In this document: in pieces, positions 32,392-42,500 of the stretch
Layout: every line of letters starts with the position of its first letter
How positions within the stretch are numbered: position 1 is the first letter of the stretch
Source of the DNA: Anaerobacillus alkalilacustris
GTDB taxonomy: Bacteria > Bacillota > Bacilli > Bacillales > Anaerobacillaceae
Reading direction: 5' to 3'
Length of the DNA stretch: 64,000 nucleotides
Assembly: GCF_001866005.1 (NCBI RefSeq)
Contig: NZ_MLQR01000001.1
Location: forward strand, 188,862-252,861
Notes under the pieces: generated by a model
The model's input: the letters and a program-made list of their open reading frames with translations, nothing else
What the model was told of the DNA's origin: nothing
Databases searched by the model: none
Made by a program: the position numbers and the translations under genes

Positions 32392-33588
32392 ATGAAGAAT
32401 AAGAAAAAATGGATCATAACAGGTGTTATTTTATTAATAGGAGCTATGACATCGGTAGGGGTTGCTCGTTCATTAGAAGAAAATATTTTTGAGGTTCAAA
32501 TAGTAAATCCTAAGATGAAAACTTTAGCAACTGAGGTGATGTTGCCAGGAACCCTCCTTGTCAAAGATGAACAAATTATTTATCATTCTCCAGACAAAGG
32601 AAATGTTTATGAGTTGTTAGTTGAGGAAGGAGAAATAGTAGAGAAAGGCACTCCGCTAATTAAATATAAAAGTGATTCTCTTTTGCTTCAAAAAGAGCAG
32701 CATGCATTAACAGTAGAAGCTAGTAACCTACGTTTATCACAAATAAAAAATCAAGAAAACAATTTAAATAAACAGAAAGCTGATTTGAAAAAACAAAAAG
32801 CTGATTTAGAGAAAAAAGAAGCGGAGTTAAAGAAAGAAATAGGAAAAGAAGAAGCAGTAGCAATGTTGGAAGTAGAAAAACAACAAATCAAAGCTGAAGA
32901 ACGGCAAATTTTAACACAACAACAGCAATTCGAATATGAAAGAAAACTAATTGATTTAGAAATAAAACAGCATCAATTGCAAAAAAGATTAATTGATTCA
33001 AACGAAGAGGAATTAACCGTCATTAGTAATATAGAGGGTAAAGTTATTATTGCTAATGAAACGGTGGTGACAGCGTACGCAGAAAGCAGTCCAATGATTT
33101 TACAAATCGTAAATACAGAAGGCTTTGTTGTTAAGGGAAATTTATCTGAATACGATTCCCTAGTTGTGAAAGAAGGGCAACATGTGAAGATCCAGTCAGA
33201 TGCGATTCACAATGAAGAGTGGGAAGGGATTGTCAGTCATGTTGCTTATAGTCATATCACAAGTGAGGTTGCCGTTAAATATCCTATCACAGTTGAAATC
33301 TATTCTGAAAATAATAATCAGCTTAGACCTGGTTTACAAATGATTTTGCAAATCAAAACTGACGAAAGAAAATCGATGGTGATACCGTTATCAGCAATTT
33401 TACAAGAAAGCGGAGTGAACCACGTTTTTGTAGTAGAGGAAAATTTAGCATATAAGAAGGAAGTTGAGCTAGGTATTGTCTATGGGGATAACATCGAAAT
33501 TGTTAAAGGACTTTCGGCAGACGAAAAGGTAATTAAGGAACCAATGTTGACGTTACATGATGGAATGGAAGTGATCGTTCTTGATTAA
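32392..33588 (+). CDS. yknX: Efflux membrane-fusion protein, YknX-like
   Basis: A 398-aa HlyD/RND-type adaptor: N-terminal membrane helix (residues 6-25), lipoyl/barrel-sandwich halves separated by a long coiled coil (about residues 95-205, rich in KKQKADLEKK), then a beta barrel. It bridges the YknY-YknZ transporter and the cell envelope. GAGGAG precedes the ATG. It overlaps yknY by eight bases. Confidence 0.82.
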   Translation: MKNKKKWIITGVILLIGAMTSVGVARSLEENIFEVQIVNPKMKTLATEVMLPGTLLVKDEQIIYHSPDKGNVYELLVEEGEIVEKGTPLIKYKSDSLLLQKEQHALTVEASNLRLSQIKNQENNLNKQKADLKKQKADLEKKEAELKKEIGKEEAVAMLEVEKQQIKAEERQILTQQQQFEYERKLIDLEIKQHQLQKRLIDSNEEELTVISNIEGKVIIANETVVTAYAESSPMILQIVNTEGFVVKGNLSEYDSLVVKEGQHVKIQSDAIHNEEWEGIVSHVAYSHITSEVAVKYPITVEIYSENNNQLRPGLQMILQIKTDERKSMVIPLSAILQESGVNHVFVVEENLAYKKEVELGIVYGDNIEIVKGLSADEKVIKEPMLTLHDGMEVIVLD

Positions 33589-34285
33589 CTTGCAATCCGT
33601 TTCAAAAACGTATCGATTAGGTTTAGAAAATGTCCATGTTTTAAAAAATATTTCACTTTTTGTAAATCAAGGTGATTTTCTTGCGATTATGGGCCCTTCA
33701 GGATCTGGGAAGTCAACGTTAATGAATATTATCGGTTGTTTAGATCAGCCAACTTCCGGAACGTACCAATTCGAAGGCATTGATATTACAGCCTATAATG
33801 ATGTTGAACTTTCAAAAGTAAGGAACCAATTCATTGGTTTGGTATTTCAACAGTTTCAGCTACTTCCAAGGTTAACCGCACTTAAAAATGTTGAATTACC
33901 AATGATTTATGCTGGTTTTAGTAAAAAGGAAAGAAAAGAAATGGCGTTAGAAGCACTTACTAAAGTAGGTTTAGCAAATAGAGTTCACCATCTACCTAAT
34001 GAACTTTCAGGTGGCCAAAAACAACGAGTCGCTATAGCAAGGGCATTAGTGAATAACCCAAGGGTGATATTAGCCGATGAACCTACAGGAGCTCTTGATA
34101 CGAAAACGAGCGAATCCATCATGGAACTACTAACTCAATTAAATCGAGAAGGAACAACTATTCTCATTGTTACACATGAGCAAGAAGTTGCTGCATTTAC
34201 AGAAAAAACAATTATTGTACGTGACGGAGAAATTGTGAATGAGCGAAAAGAAGGAAAGGAACATTTTGAGTATGGGTGTAACTGA
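33581..34285 (+). CDS. yknY: ABC transporter ATPase, YknY/MacB type
   Basis: A 234-aa ATPase: Walker [13 protein letters not shown]-loop [20 protein letters not shown], signature [19 protein letters not shown], Walker [13 protein letters not shown] and H-loop VTHEQEV. The LPRLTA and ENVELP patterns mark the MacB/LolD class working with FtsX-fold permeases. TTG start inside the end of yknX. Its permease is disrupted. Confidence 0.85.
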   Translation: MINLQSVSKTYRLGLENVHVLKNISLFVNQGDFLAIMGPSGSGKSTLMNIIGCLDQPTSGTYQFEGIDITAYNDVELSKVRNQFIGLVFQQFQLLPRLTALKNVELPMIYAGFSKKERKEMALEALTKVGLANRVHHLPNELSGGQKQRVAIARALVNNPRVILADEPTGALDTKTSESIMELLTQLNREGTTILIVTHEQEVAAFTEKTIIVRDGEIVNERKEGKEHFEYGCN

Positions 34286-34931
34286 AAACATACTTATGGC
34301 GCTACAATCTATCCGTGCCCATAAATTGCGATCTATTTTAACGATGTTGGGGGTAATTATTGGGGTAGCAGCAGTTATTATTGTTGTTGCAATTGGTCAA
34401 GGCGGAGAACAGTTGTTGAAATCCGAACTTACAGGTGCTGGTAATACGATGGAGGTTTATTATATGCCTTCAGAGGAAGAATTGAGAGCGAATCCAAATA
34501 TTGATTTCTATTCGGCATTTTCATATACAGATATCCAGGCAATTGAGGAAATTCCTGAAGTGAAACGAGTGGTTGCCAGTAGTTCAGAATTTAGTACTGT
34601 AAGATACCGAACAGATATATCGGAGGCAGCAATTTTTGGTATTAATGATGCGTATTTACATGTTCATGATTTATCACTTACAGAAGGAATATCTTTTACA
34701 ACTTCAGATTTTTTAGGTGGCCGTAGAACAGCATTAATTTCTCATGCTTTAGTAGAGGAACTTTTTGAAGATAAAAGTGCGGTTGGAGAAATAATTCGTA
34801 TTGGTCATCAACCTGTCGAAGTTATTGGTGTATTAGAAAAACCAAAAGGACTTTTTGCCTTCGGTTCGATGGATGTTTATATCCCTTACAGTAGGGGCGA
34901 AGTCAACCGTCCTTATGTTCCACCATACTAA
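34272..34931 (+). pseudogene. yknZ: YknZ/MacB-like permease, N-terminal part (gene interrupted)
   Basis: About 208 residues are genuine YknZ: first membrane helix (LRSILTMLGVIIGVAAVIIVVAIGQGG, residues about 20-45) and the extracytoplasmic MacB core up to FAFGSMDVYIPYS. Thereafter the frame runs into foreign sequence (RGEVNRPYVPPY, stop). Comparison with B. subtilis YknZ suggests loss of roughly 50 codons plus insertion. The ATG at 34272 is inside yknY. Confidence 0.8.
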
Positions 34932-35077
34932 GGTAGGAGAGTATTCTCGTTCGCACTACTGGGTAGGAATAAGCGTAGTTGTTCTCTGCGAGGGTAGAAG
35001 CACTGTCAAACTCTGACAGACGCAAGCCCCCACTTCAAAAAGACCGCAAAGGTCGTTAAGTGGTGGGTTGTTGACAT
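34894..35077 (+). mobile_element. IS200/IS605-family right-end remnant with omega-RNA-like scaffold
   Basis: About 180 bp inserted in yknZ. Two hairpins are clear: CTGTCA/TGACAG (35003-35019) and CCCCCACTT / AAGTGGTGGG (35027-35067) enclosing GACC-GCAAA-GGTC, followed by TTGTTGACA. This CCCCCACTT...AAGTGGTGGG architecture resembles, as I recall it, the tnpB 3' region and right end of IS605/IS1341 elements in Bacillaceae, which doubles as the omega-RNA scaffold. No tnpA or tnpB remains. Boundaries are approximate. The yknZ frame resumes at GTGTTAAATATGG. Confidence 0.6.
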
Positions 35078-35515
35078 CATGTGTTAAATATGGAAGAGAT
35101 AGCTGAGGCGATAGGCCAAATTACGAGAATCATGACTATGATTATTGGTGGAATTGCAGGGATTTCTCTTTTTGTAGGTGGTATTGGTGTAATGAACATT
35201 ATGTTAGTTTCAGTGACCGAGAGAACGAGAGAAATTGGTATTCGAAAAGCATTAGGTGCTACACGTAGACAAATTTTATTCCAATTTATTATTGAAACGA
35301 TCATTCTAACATTGATAGGTGGAATGATCGGCATCCTATTAGGTGCGATAATTGCATCTTTAGTATCATTAATAGCAGGATGGCCGTCGTTAATCTCAAT
35401 TCCAGTGATTATAGGTGGATTGTTATTTTCAATGATAATAGGCATTATTTTTGGTTTTATACCAGCTAACAAAGCATCCAAGTTAAACCCGATTGATGCA
35501 TTAAGGTATGAATAG
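35078..35515 (+). pseudogene. yknZ: YknZ/MacB-like permease, C-terminal part
   Basis: From VLNMEEIAEAIGQI onward this matches the YknZ C-terminus: three membrane helices of the FtsX domain, SVTERTREIGIRKALGATR and the final ANKASKLNPIDALRYE. It is severed from its N-terminal half by the insertion, so no full permease can be made unless two fragments assemble. An ATG at 35090 exists but has no clear ribosome site. Confidence 0.8.
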
Positions 35516-35564
35516 AGAAAAACAATATGTTCATAACATAAGATTAGGAAGGAGGAATTATCTC

Positions 35565-36107
35565 ATGATCAAATTTATAATTTATTTTGCGATTTTTTAC
35601 TTGATAGGTTATAATTATGGCGTTTTTACGAAGGGGACAGTTTTTGATAGTTTTTTTGTCATGTTAATTCTACTATTTATCTTGATTTTTTTATTCGAAT
35701 GGATAATTAGTCTCATTAAGGAAAAAAGGAAACCGGAAGCTTTTGACGATAATAAACAGGGTATTGAAACATGGGATGATATGCTCAAAGAAATTAAAGA
35801 AGAGATTGAGAAAACATGGTGTATAAACTATAAAAATAATTGTATAAAGATTGTAAATAAATATAATCAAGAGGAATTGTATATAAACGATAAACTTGTA
35901 TCTAAGAAAAAAAGAAAAAGTTGGTATTCGTGGATAATACCGTATCAAACGTTAACTGGTGTCATTGAGGAAAATGGCCATACTCTATTAGTTGAAGCCA
36001 AATTAGGTGGTTTTGTAAGTTTAACTTGTAAGTTATATGTGAATAAACAGTTGATTTTCAAAGAGAAAATTAAATTCAATCTACTTTCAAGTGAAAAAAA
36101 GAGATAA
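35565..36107 (+). CDS. Membrane-anchored protein of unknown function
   Basis: A 180-aa protein. Two hydrophobic helices (residues about 2-20 and 25-50, MLILLFILIFLFEWIISLI) are followed by a charged linker and a cytosolic or exposed domain with YINDKLVSKKKRKSWYSWI and GHTLLVEAKLGGFVSLTCKLYVNKQ, a beta-rich pattern. No family recognised. AAGGAGG seven bases upstream sets the start. It follows yknZ at operon distance. Confidence 0.6.
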   Translation: MIKFIIYFAIFYLIGYNYGVFTKGTVFDSFFVMLILLFILIFLFEWIISLIKEKRKPEAFDDNKQGIETWDDMLKEIKEEIEKTWCINYKNNCIKIVNKYNQEELYINDKLVSKKKRKSWYSWIIPYQTLTGVIEENGHTLLVEAKLGGFVSLTCKLYVNKQLIFKEKIKFNLLSSEKKR

Positions 36108-36139
36108 AGTGAATACTAATTTCCATTTTAATCAAGCGT

Positions 36140-36174
36140 AGAGCGGTAACTTAATTTAAGTTATCGCTCTTTTC
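36140..36174 (+). terminator. Terminator after the 35.6-kb membrane protein
   Basis: AGAGCGGTAACTTA pairs with TAAGTTATCGCTCT, followed by TTTC. Confidence 0.75.
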
Positions 36175-36330
36175 AAGTGGAGTACGGTTTAATAAAATAA
36201 AAGGAAGTATAAGTATGTAGTTTTAATGAATTTCGAAATTGTTATATAATACCGTTATAAGTTTAGTAAATCGTCAGTTAGTCTACTATATATACTATGG
36301 AAATTTTATCAAGAAAGAAGAGTTGATGTT

Positions 36331-37359
36331 ATGAAGAAAAAAATGATTTCGTTTCTTGAAGCAGCCAAAAAATCAACAATAGCACTTACTGAGTTGGAAA
36401 AATTAGCAGAAGCTAGTGATACATATGATGATTTTGCGGCTGCTGTTTTTGCACTAATGGATGAAGGGTATTTACATGCGGTAAAGAGTCATAATAAAAA
36501 TTGGAAAGAATTACCTAACGCTTTTCGGATCCAAAAAGGAAAAGTAAAGCAATCTTTAATAGACTCTATTCAAAAGCTTCAATTTAATGTTCATCCAGCA
36601 ATACAACTACGTGCTTATTTTTCTACTTCAGAAAAGAAGTGGGTCGAGGATAAGCCGTGGATCATGAAAATTGATGAATATTTAAAAAAGAATGAACTAC
36701 CTAATGTGGCTACGAATAGCTCGGAGCGCTCTTATGAACTAGTGAAGGATGAAAAGTGGATCGATGAAAAAGGGGGGGAAGCTCTGCTAGAAACAATTCA
36801 TCTATTTGATAAGTTAAAAATCATCAAAACCCCTGACCCCTTGATGTTTTCCCTAAACCTACATCGATTAACTTCTACTCAAAAAGTACATAAGCATCTC
36901 ATCGTGGAAAATAAAGCAACATATTTTGGATTAATGGATTTGTTATCTTCTACTAGTTGTACAACGTTAATATATGGATCAGGATGGAAAATAGCATCAA
37001 GTCTTAGTCAATTGGCTCAACAGCTTGGTTTAACGAAAGATGAGTACAAACATGAAATCTATTATTTTGGAGATCTAGATTACGAAGGGATTTCGATATA
37101 TTACTTTCTTTATGAAAAATATCATGTAACACTCGCTACAGAGTTTTATCAAGCATTAATAAAGAAGCCCTTTTACAAAGGAAAAGAAAATCAAACGAGT
37201 AATGAAGAGGCAATACAATATTTTTTACAACATTTCGAAAAAGAAGAAAAAGAAAAAATAGTTAGTCTTTTTCAGGAGAAAGGTTATTATCCTCAAGAAG
37301 CTCTAGCTACAAATGAGTTACAAAATATTTGGAGGAAAGCTACATGGGCACAGAATTAA
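36331..37359 (+). CDS. jetD: Wadjet nuclease subunit JetD (DUF2220/Toprim)
   Basis: A 342-aa protein. The C-terminal Toprim-like domain carries E193 (LIVENKATYF) and D248/D250 (YYFGDLDYEG), the metal-binding residues of topoisomerase VI A-like JetD. The N-terminal half is an arm of winged-helix type. JetD cleaves plasmid DNA after JetABC loop extrusion senses a small circle. It is the first gene of the operon (order D-A-B-C, as I recall for one Wadjet subtype). A TATAAT at 36245 gives a possible promoter with a weak -35. Confidence 0.9.
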   Translation: MKKKMISFLEAAKKSTIALTELEKLAEASDTYDDFAAAVFALMDEGYLHAVKSHNKNWKELPNAFRIQKGKVKQSLIDSIQKLQFNVHPAIQLRAYFSTSEKKWVEDKPWIMKIDEYLKKNELPNVATNSSERSYELVKDEKWIDEKGGEALLETIHLFDKLKIIKTPDPLMFSLNLHRLTSTQKVHKHLIVENKATYFGLMDLLSSTSCTTLIYGSGWKIASSLSQLAQQLGLTKDEYKHEIYYFGDLDYEGISIYYFLYEKYHVTLATEFYQALIKKPFYKGKENQTSNEEAIQYFLQHFEKEEKEKIVSLFQEKGYYPQEALATNELQNIWRKATWAQN

Positions 37360-38855
37360 AGGGGATAACGGAAAACTATCGTGAACGTATGCAGCGATTA
37401 GCCTTATTTGATCCGCTATTTCGATTAGAAAACAAGCGAGAGAAGGATGATAATAATCAACCGATTGATTACTTCGGTTATGGCCTATTAGCGCTTTTAT
37501 TCTTCTTTGAAAATATGCTAATGAGAAATCATAAAACGAGTATTCAAGATTTGGCCCAATATTTTTACAAGCTAAATCAAGGCGAGGCATCACTAACCCC
37601 TGAAGGTTTTAAGAAGGTTGCTCGTACGATTGTTGAAACGTTCCGACCACCTAGTGGTAAGCGGAACGAAAAAATATTTTACAATTGGGAATTAAGGCAA
37701 CATGAAACCGTACAATATTCACTATTAAAAGCTGATCGTGCTGATGTGAAAACGAACACACAGTACTATAAATTAGATGAACAAGGTCTAGAACTTGTAT
37801 TTGCGACAAAAGAGTATTTTACTGAATTTCAGCTTTCGATTAACCAGCTCGTCCTTCGTAAACAACTAGAAAAAGGTGAATTTGTCGGTGCTCTTCGGCA
37901 AATCGACGAAATGCACATAGATGTGGAATCGTTAAGAAAACGAATGACTGTCGTGAAGCACGAAATTCAAAGGAATATTATTTCCGATGAGACCTATGAG
38001 CGCTATAAGCTAATGGTTGAAGATATAAATTCTCGATTATCACGAGAAAATGAAGAATTTAGTGAGTTACATACATTTGTGAAGGAGACAAAAAATCGGC
38101 TTGCATATGATATGAACTCTGAGAAAGATCGAAAAGCATATGAGTTAATTTTGCAAATTGATCGAGAGCTAGGTGAGGTGCATCATATTCATACAATGTT
38201 ATTGAAAGAAAGCATTCAGCTGAAAACAACCGCATTACATGCAGCCCAAGAGGCTCTTTACTATGTAGGAATAGATTCGTTTAACTTTAAACAAGAGATC
38301 ACAACGGCGCTAGTCAGTAAGCCATTACCATTAGAGGCATCAAAAAGACTAGTGGAACCATTTTTAACTATTGAGCAAAGTGAAACATGGTCACCATTCA
38401 TCGTTTTTTCAGAACAAAGAATCGAAACGAAAGATGGTTTGGAACGGACAAATGCTTTTGATGACCTTTCTCTTGATGAGTTGCAGCAAATCGAAAATGA
38501 TGAGGTTCGCCAAATATTTGGGGATCTTATGTCACTTATAGTAAAGCTCATGGGAGATAAAAAAGAAATAACGTTAAAGGAAGTTGTAGATGAGTTAGCC
38601 GTAGAGCACTCAGATTGGTTAGATAAACGAATTTTTTATCAATTTTGGTATGTCATGCATCAACGCTCGCCAATTACTTATGAAAATACAGAAGAAAGTA
38701 ATGAAGCTGTATTTGAAAAAGTTTTAGAATTAATGAAACACCAGTTCACACGTATTGAAGTAGTAGAATTACGAGAAATTATTCGAGTTACGAAGCGATT
38801 TTCAATCCAAAATATGACGCTTCGTTTAATAGAAGGTGATGAAGATGGATTATAG
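37344..38855 (+). CDS. jetA: Wadjet kleisin-like subunit JetA (DUF5716 type)
   Basis: A 503-aa protein without membrane segments. Its N-terminal winged-helix region (ITENYRERMQRLALFDPLF) and helical middle with several charged helices fit the MukF-like kleisin JetA. I choose the ATG at 37344 because GGAGGAAAG lies directly before it. It overlaps jetD by 16 bases, so translation is coupled. With JetB it bridges the JetC heads. Confidence 0.85.
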   Translation: MGTELKGITENYRERMQRLALFDPLFRLENKREKDDNNQPIDYFGYGLLALLFFFENMLMRNHKTSIQDLAQYFYKLNQGEASLTPEGFKKVARTIVETFRPPSGKRNEKIFYNWELRQHETVQYSLLKADRADVKTNTQYYKLDEQGLELVFATKEYFTEFQLSINQLVLRKQLEKGEFVGALRQIDEMHIDVESLRKRMTVVKHEIQRNIISDETYERYKLMVEDINSRLSRENEEFSELHTFVKETKNRLAYDMNSEKDRKAYELILQIDRELGEVHHIHTMLLKESIQLKTTALHAAQEALYYVGIDSFNFKQEITTALVSKPLPLEASKRLVEPFLTIEQSETWSPFIVFSEQRIETKDGLERTNAFDDLSLDELQQIENDEVRQIFGDLMSLIVKLMGDKKEITLKEVVDELAVEHSDWLDKRIFYQFWYVMHQRSPITYENTEESNEAVFEKVLELMKHQFTRIEVVELREIIRVTKRFSIQNMTLRLIEGDEDGL

Positions 38856-39579
38856 TCAAGAAGAAGTGATGATGGCCTTTCAAATATATGCAAAAATTAG
38901 TAGGAAGGGTTACAGTGAAGCCGATGAGCTCAGGGTTTATTTAGCAGAAGATAAGGTAAGAGGGCTAGTAGATCAATTTGCAAGAGAAGTAGATTGTACG
39001 ATTTTTTCTGTTGGTGAACGTTTGTATTTTGTTCCGCTTGCAATGAATTCCCCTTTCCATATCTCTAATGATACGTTAAAGAAGACCTTTTTTACTGGAA
39101 AAACAGTAAATGCAGATATTTACTTTATGTATGTGACGATCATCATTTTATTTGGAGAATTTTATGATAGTTATCAAACGACAGAAGCCACTCGTGATTT
39201 TATTTCGATGACAGATTGGCTTCTGCAAGTAAATGAACGCCTAGAAACATTACAAGCCATTGGAAAAGAGGATTTAAAAGAGTTAGAAAAGGAATACGAG
39301 TACAATTGGAGTGCAATTATTGAAAAGTGGTCTGATTTGGATGATTTAAAAGAAACGGCGAAAGCACAAACAGGGAGAACAATAAGTAGACTTAGTTTTC
39401 TTCATACGGTTAAAAGGTTTTTAGAGGCTCAAGAATTAGTTCAAGATATCGGGAATGATGAATTGCAATTGACTGAAAAAGCCAAGGTCATTATTCAACG
39501 CTATTACATGGAGCTTGAATACAACCGTGGGATATTAGAATTTATTTATTCAATGGAACGACCAAAGGAGGAAGCGTAA
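38845..39579 (+). CDS. jetB: Wadjet Kite subunit JetB (MukE-like, DUF6063 type)
   Basis: A 244-aa protein. The winged-helix pattern MDYSQEEVMMAFQIYAKISR, then VGERLYFVPLAMNSPF and FMYVTIIILFGEFYDSY agree with JetB of Wadjet operons. Start options are GTG 38836, ATG 38839 and ATG 38845; GAAGG eight bases upstream favours 38845. It overlaps jetA by 11 bases and ends one base-step before jetC. Confidence 0.82.
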   Translation: MDYSQEEVMMAFQIYAKISRKGYSEADELRVYLAEDKVRGLVDQFAREVDCTIFSVGERLYFVPLAMNSPFHISNDTLKKTFFTGKTVNADIYFMYVTIIILFGEFYDSYQTTEATRDFISMTDWLLQVNERLETLQAIGKEDLKELEKEYEYNWSAIIEKWSDLDDLKETAKAQTGRTISRLSFLHTVKRFLEAQELVQDIGNDELQLTEKAKVIIQRYYMELEYNRGILEFIYSMERPKEEA

Positions 39580-42500
39580 ATGCCTTCTATTTCAAAAATA
39601 AGGTTCACAAATGTCGTGTATGAAGGTGGTGGAAAGCGTTATAATGACGATCTTTTCTTATTTGATAGTCATAATGGGGCAATACTTCTTGAGAATGGCG
39701 GTGGTAAAACGGTTTTTATCCAAACGGCCATTCAAGCCATTCTCCCAAACGTAGAATTGGCTGAGCGAAAAATGAAGGATACCCTTTCTCTCGAATCTTC
39801 AAGTGCACACATTGCGATTGAATGGATCATCAATGAACGACCGAGACGTTATGGCCTCACAGCAGTGACATTATTTATGGCAAAAGAAGGATTGAAATCG
39901 TATCGTTATACGTATGAGTACGAAGAAGGGGACAAGCATCGAATTGAAGATTTGCCATTTGTTCGTTCGATGGCAAATGGCAAAGTGCGTCCAGCTAATC
40001 GAGATGAGATGAATGAGTATTATACGACGATGAAGGCAAATTATCCTCTAAAAGCTCAAACTTTTGAGACGGTTAAAAGTTATCATCAGCATATTGAAGA
40101 AAGGTTTAAGATCATTGCTTCTGAGTGGAAAAAAATCACAGTCATTAATAGCTCAGAAGGTGGTGTGGAAAGCTTTTTTGATGGGTGTAAAACGACTTCC
40201 CAGCTTGTTGATCAGTTACTTATTCCAACAGTAGAAGAAGCAATTGCGGGAAAAGGATCCACAGATTTTGTGCAAACCTTTGAAAAACAGCGAGAACATT
40301 TTAAAGCTCATAAGCGATTGCGACGAGTGATAGAAGAAAATAAACAAGTTGAAAAACAAATTGCAAGTTATGTCTCATCATTTGAGCAATTATATCAAGC
40401 AGAAAAACGATTTGTAGAGCAGAAGATGAAAGGGAAAGCGTTATACAACTATACGAAACATGAGCAAGAAGAAACGAAGAATGCCTTAAGTAAGATAGAA
40501 ATTAGTCTGAATGGTTGGCAAGGGGAACAAAAAGAGTGGGATCGAAAGGATCAATCATACACGATCTCTATTTTAGAGCAGAAACGGGATAAGGCCTATG
40601 AACGATATTCGGAAGAGAAAGATGCATTTGATCAGTTAGTAGCGGAACAAACGGATAAACAAACCCGTTTAGCACAACTAAAGGTTGCAAAGGTGAAGAA
40701 GGATATTAAAACGAATGAAGAATTACAGAAGCATTTTTCTAATCAATTAGACTTGCTAGAAAAAGATGAAGAAACATTAGAGTTAGAGGATCGGTTAAAA
40801 GATAATACAGCTTTTTTAAAAGGATATTTTGTAGAAGAAGAAACGAGGATTCGACAGAATATCGATCAAATTGTTCGTCAACAGGAACGAAAAAAAGAAG
40901 AATTAGCACAGAGTAATAAGGTGTTGGTGCAAAATCAAGAGTTTTTGAAGGAACTAGAATTAAACGAGCGTGAAATAGAAAGTAATAAGAACCATTATGA
41001 AAAAGATCTGCAAGATATTGCAAATCATATTTTATCTAATCCGTTGAAGGAAAGAGTCGAGGATGAGTTTCTAAAATGGGAGAAAGACCTCCAAGATCTT
41101 GACGAAGCAATCATATCGTATGGAAATCATATTAAAAAGCTCGAACAAACAAAAAAGGAGCTTCAGGAAGTGATTCCTAATGTGAAAATGGAGTATGAGA
41201 AATCCCATGATGAAGCAACGAAATATAAGCAACAGCTTACGTTAATTGATGAAGTCCAATTAGAGACTTTAAGAGACATACAAGTTTTAAAACCACGGTG
41301 GGAGCATTTCGACTCGATTTACGCAAAAGAAGATACGATTTTAAAGCAAATCGAAGAAAAGGTTGAAAAGCTAGTTATAGAAAAGGAAGACCTTTTTTAT
41401 AAAGAAAGACAAGCGACTAGGTTTGCTGATGAATATGAAAATAACTTAATTTTTACAGCAGATCCTAAATTAGAAAGATGGAAAGATCGTTGGCGAAATC
41501 AATTTAACTATCTAGAGTTAGGAACCTCATTTGTTCAGCAAGCGGTTATCTCACTTGAAACATCGGTAGAGGAACTTTACGCTAAGTATCCTTATTGGGC
41601 GATTACGATAATTGTAACGGAAACAGAAGTAATGAAATTACGTGAAAAGCTTTATTCTGTTGAAATGGAGCTTTCTCATCCAGTGTACATTTGCACTGAG
41701 GTGGAAGCACGAACATTCATTCATGATAAAGGAAAAGAAATGAATCAGAAGGTTTTTCCAAAAGTCTGGAAAGATAATCTATCCTTAAATAATTTTGACG
41801 AATGGAAAACACAAGTTCAATCATTGGCAAATGAAGCAAAACAAAACAGGAAAAATAAAGAATCTGAGTTACATGGCTGGGGATCTGCTTTAAATAAAAT
41901 TCGAGAATTTTTAAAAAAATATCCGTATGAACATTATTTTCATCTTAAGGAACAGCTTAAGATAGCTTCGGATGAAGAAGCGAAACAAAAGCGAACCTTA
42001 CATGAATTAGCGAATCGTCTAGATAAAATTGATAAAGAAACAAGAGACTATAGTGGTCGACTTTCAGAGTCGAAGGATATTTTTAATGGCTTAATGAACA
42101 AAATTGTGGAAGGAAGAAAGTACTTTTCAAAAAAGAAAGAACTTCATTTTTCAACGAAGGAATTAAGGGGAATTCGAGGGAAATTAGCAGAAGCAAATCA
42201 GAAGTTTGAAAAATCGAAGAAACTCGTTTCCAATCTTGAAAAAGAACTTGTGGAAATAGAAGGTCAACTAAGGGAAGCAAGAGAGCCATTGTACGACTTA
42301 AAAGGAGATTCGTATTATAAAGAAGTAATAGATGAACATCCAAATTTTTCTTTAAAAAGTTTTGATGTACTCATAAATGAACGAAAGTCGTTGAAAAATA
42401 AGTTAGAGGATAAGCAACAGGGAAGAGAAGTAATTGAAGAAAAGCTAGCAACTGTTAAGACGAAGCTTATAGAATTAACGAATGAATTAAAACAATTAGA

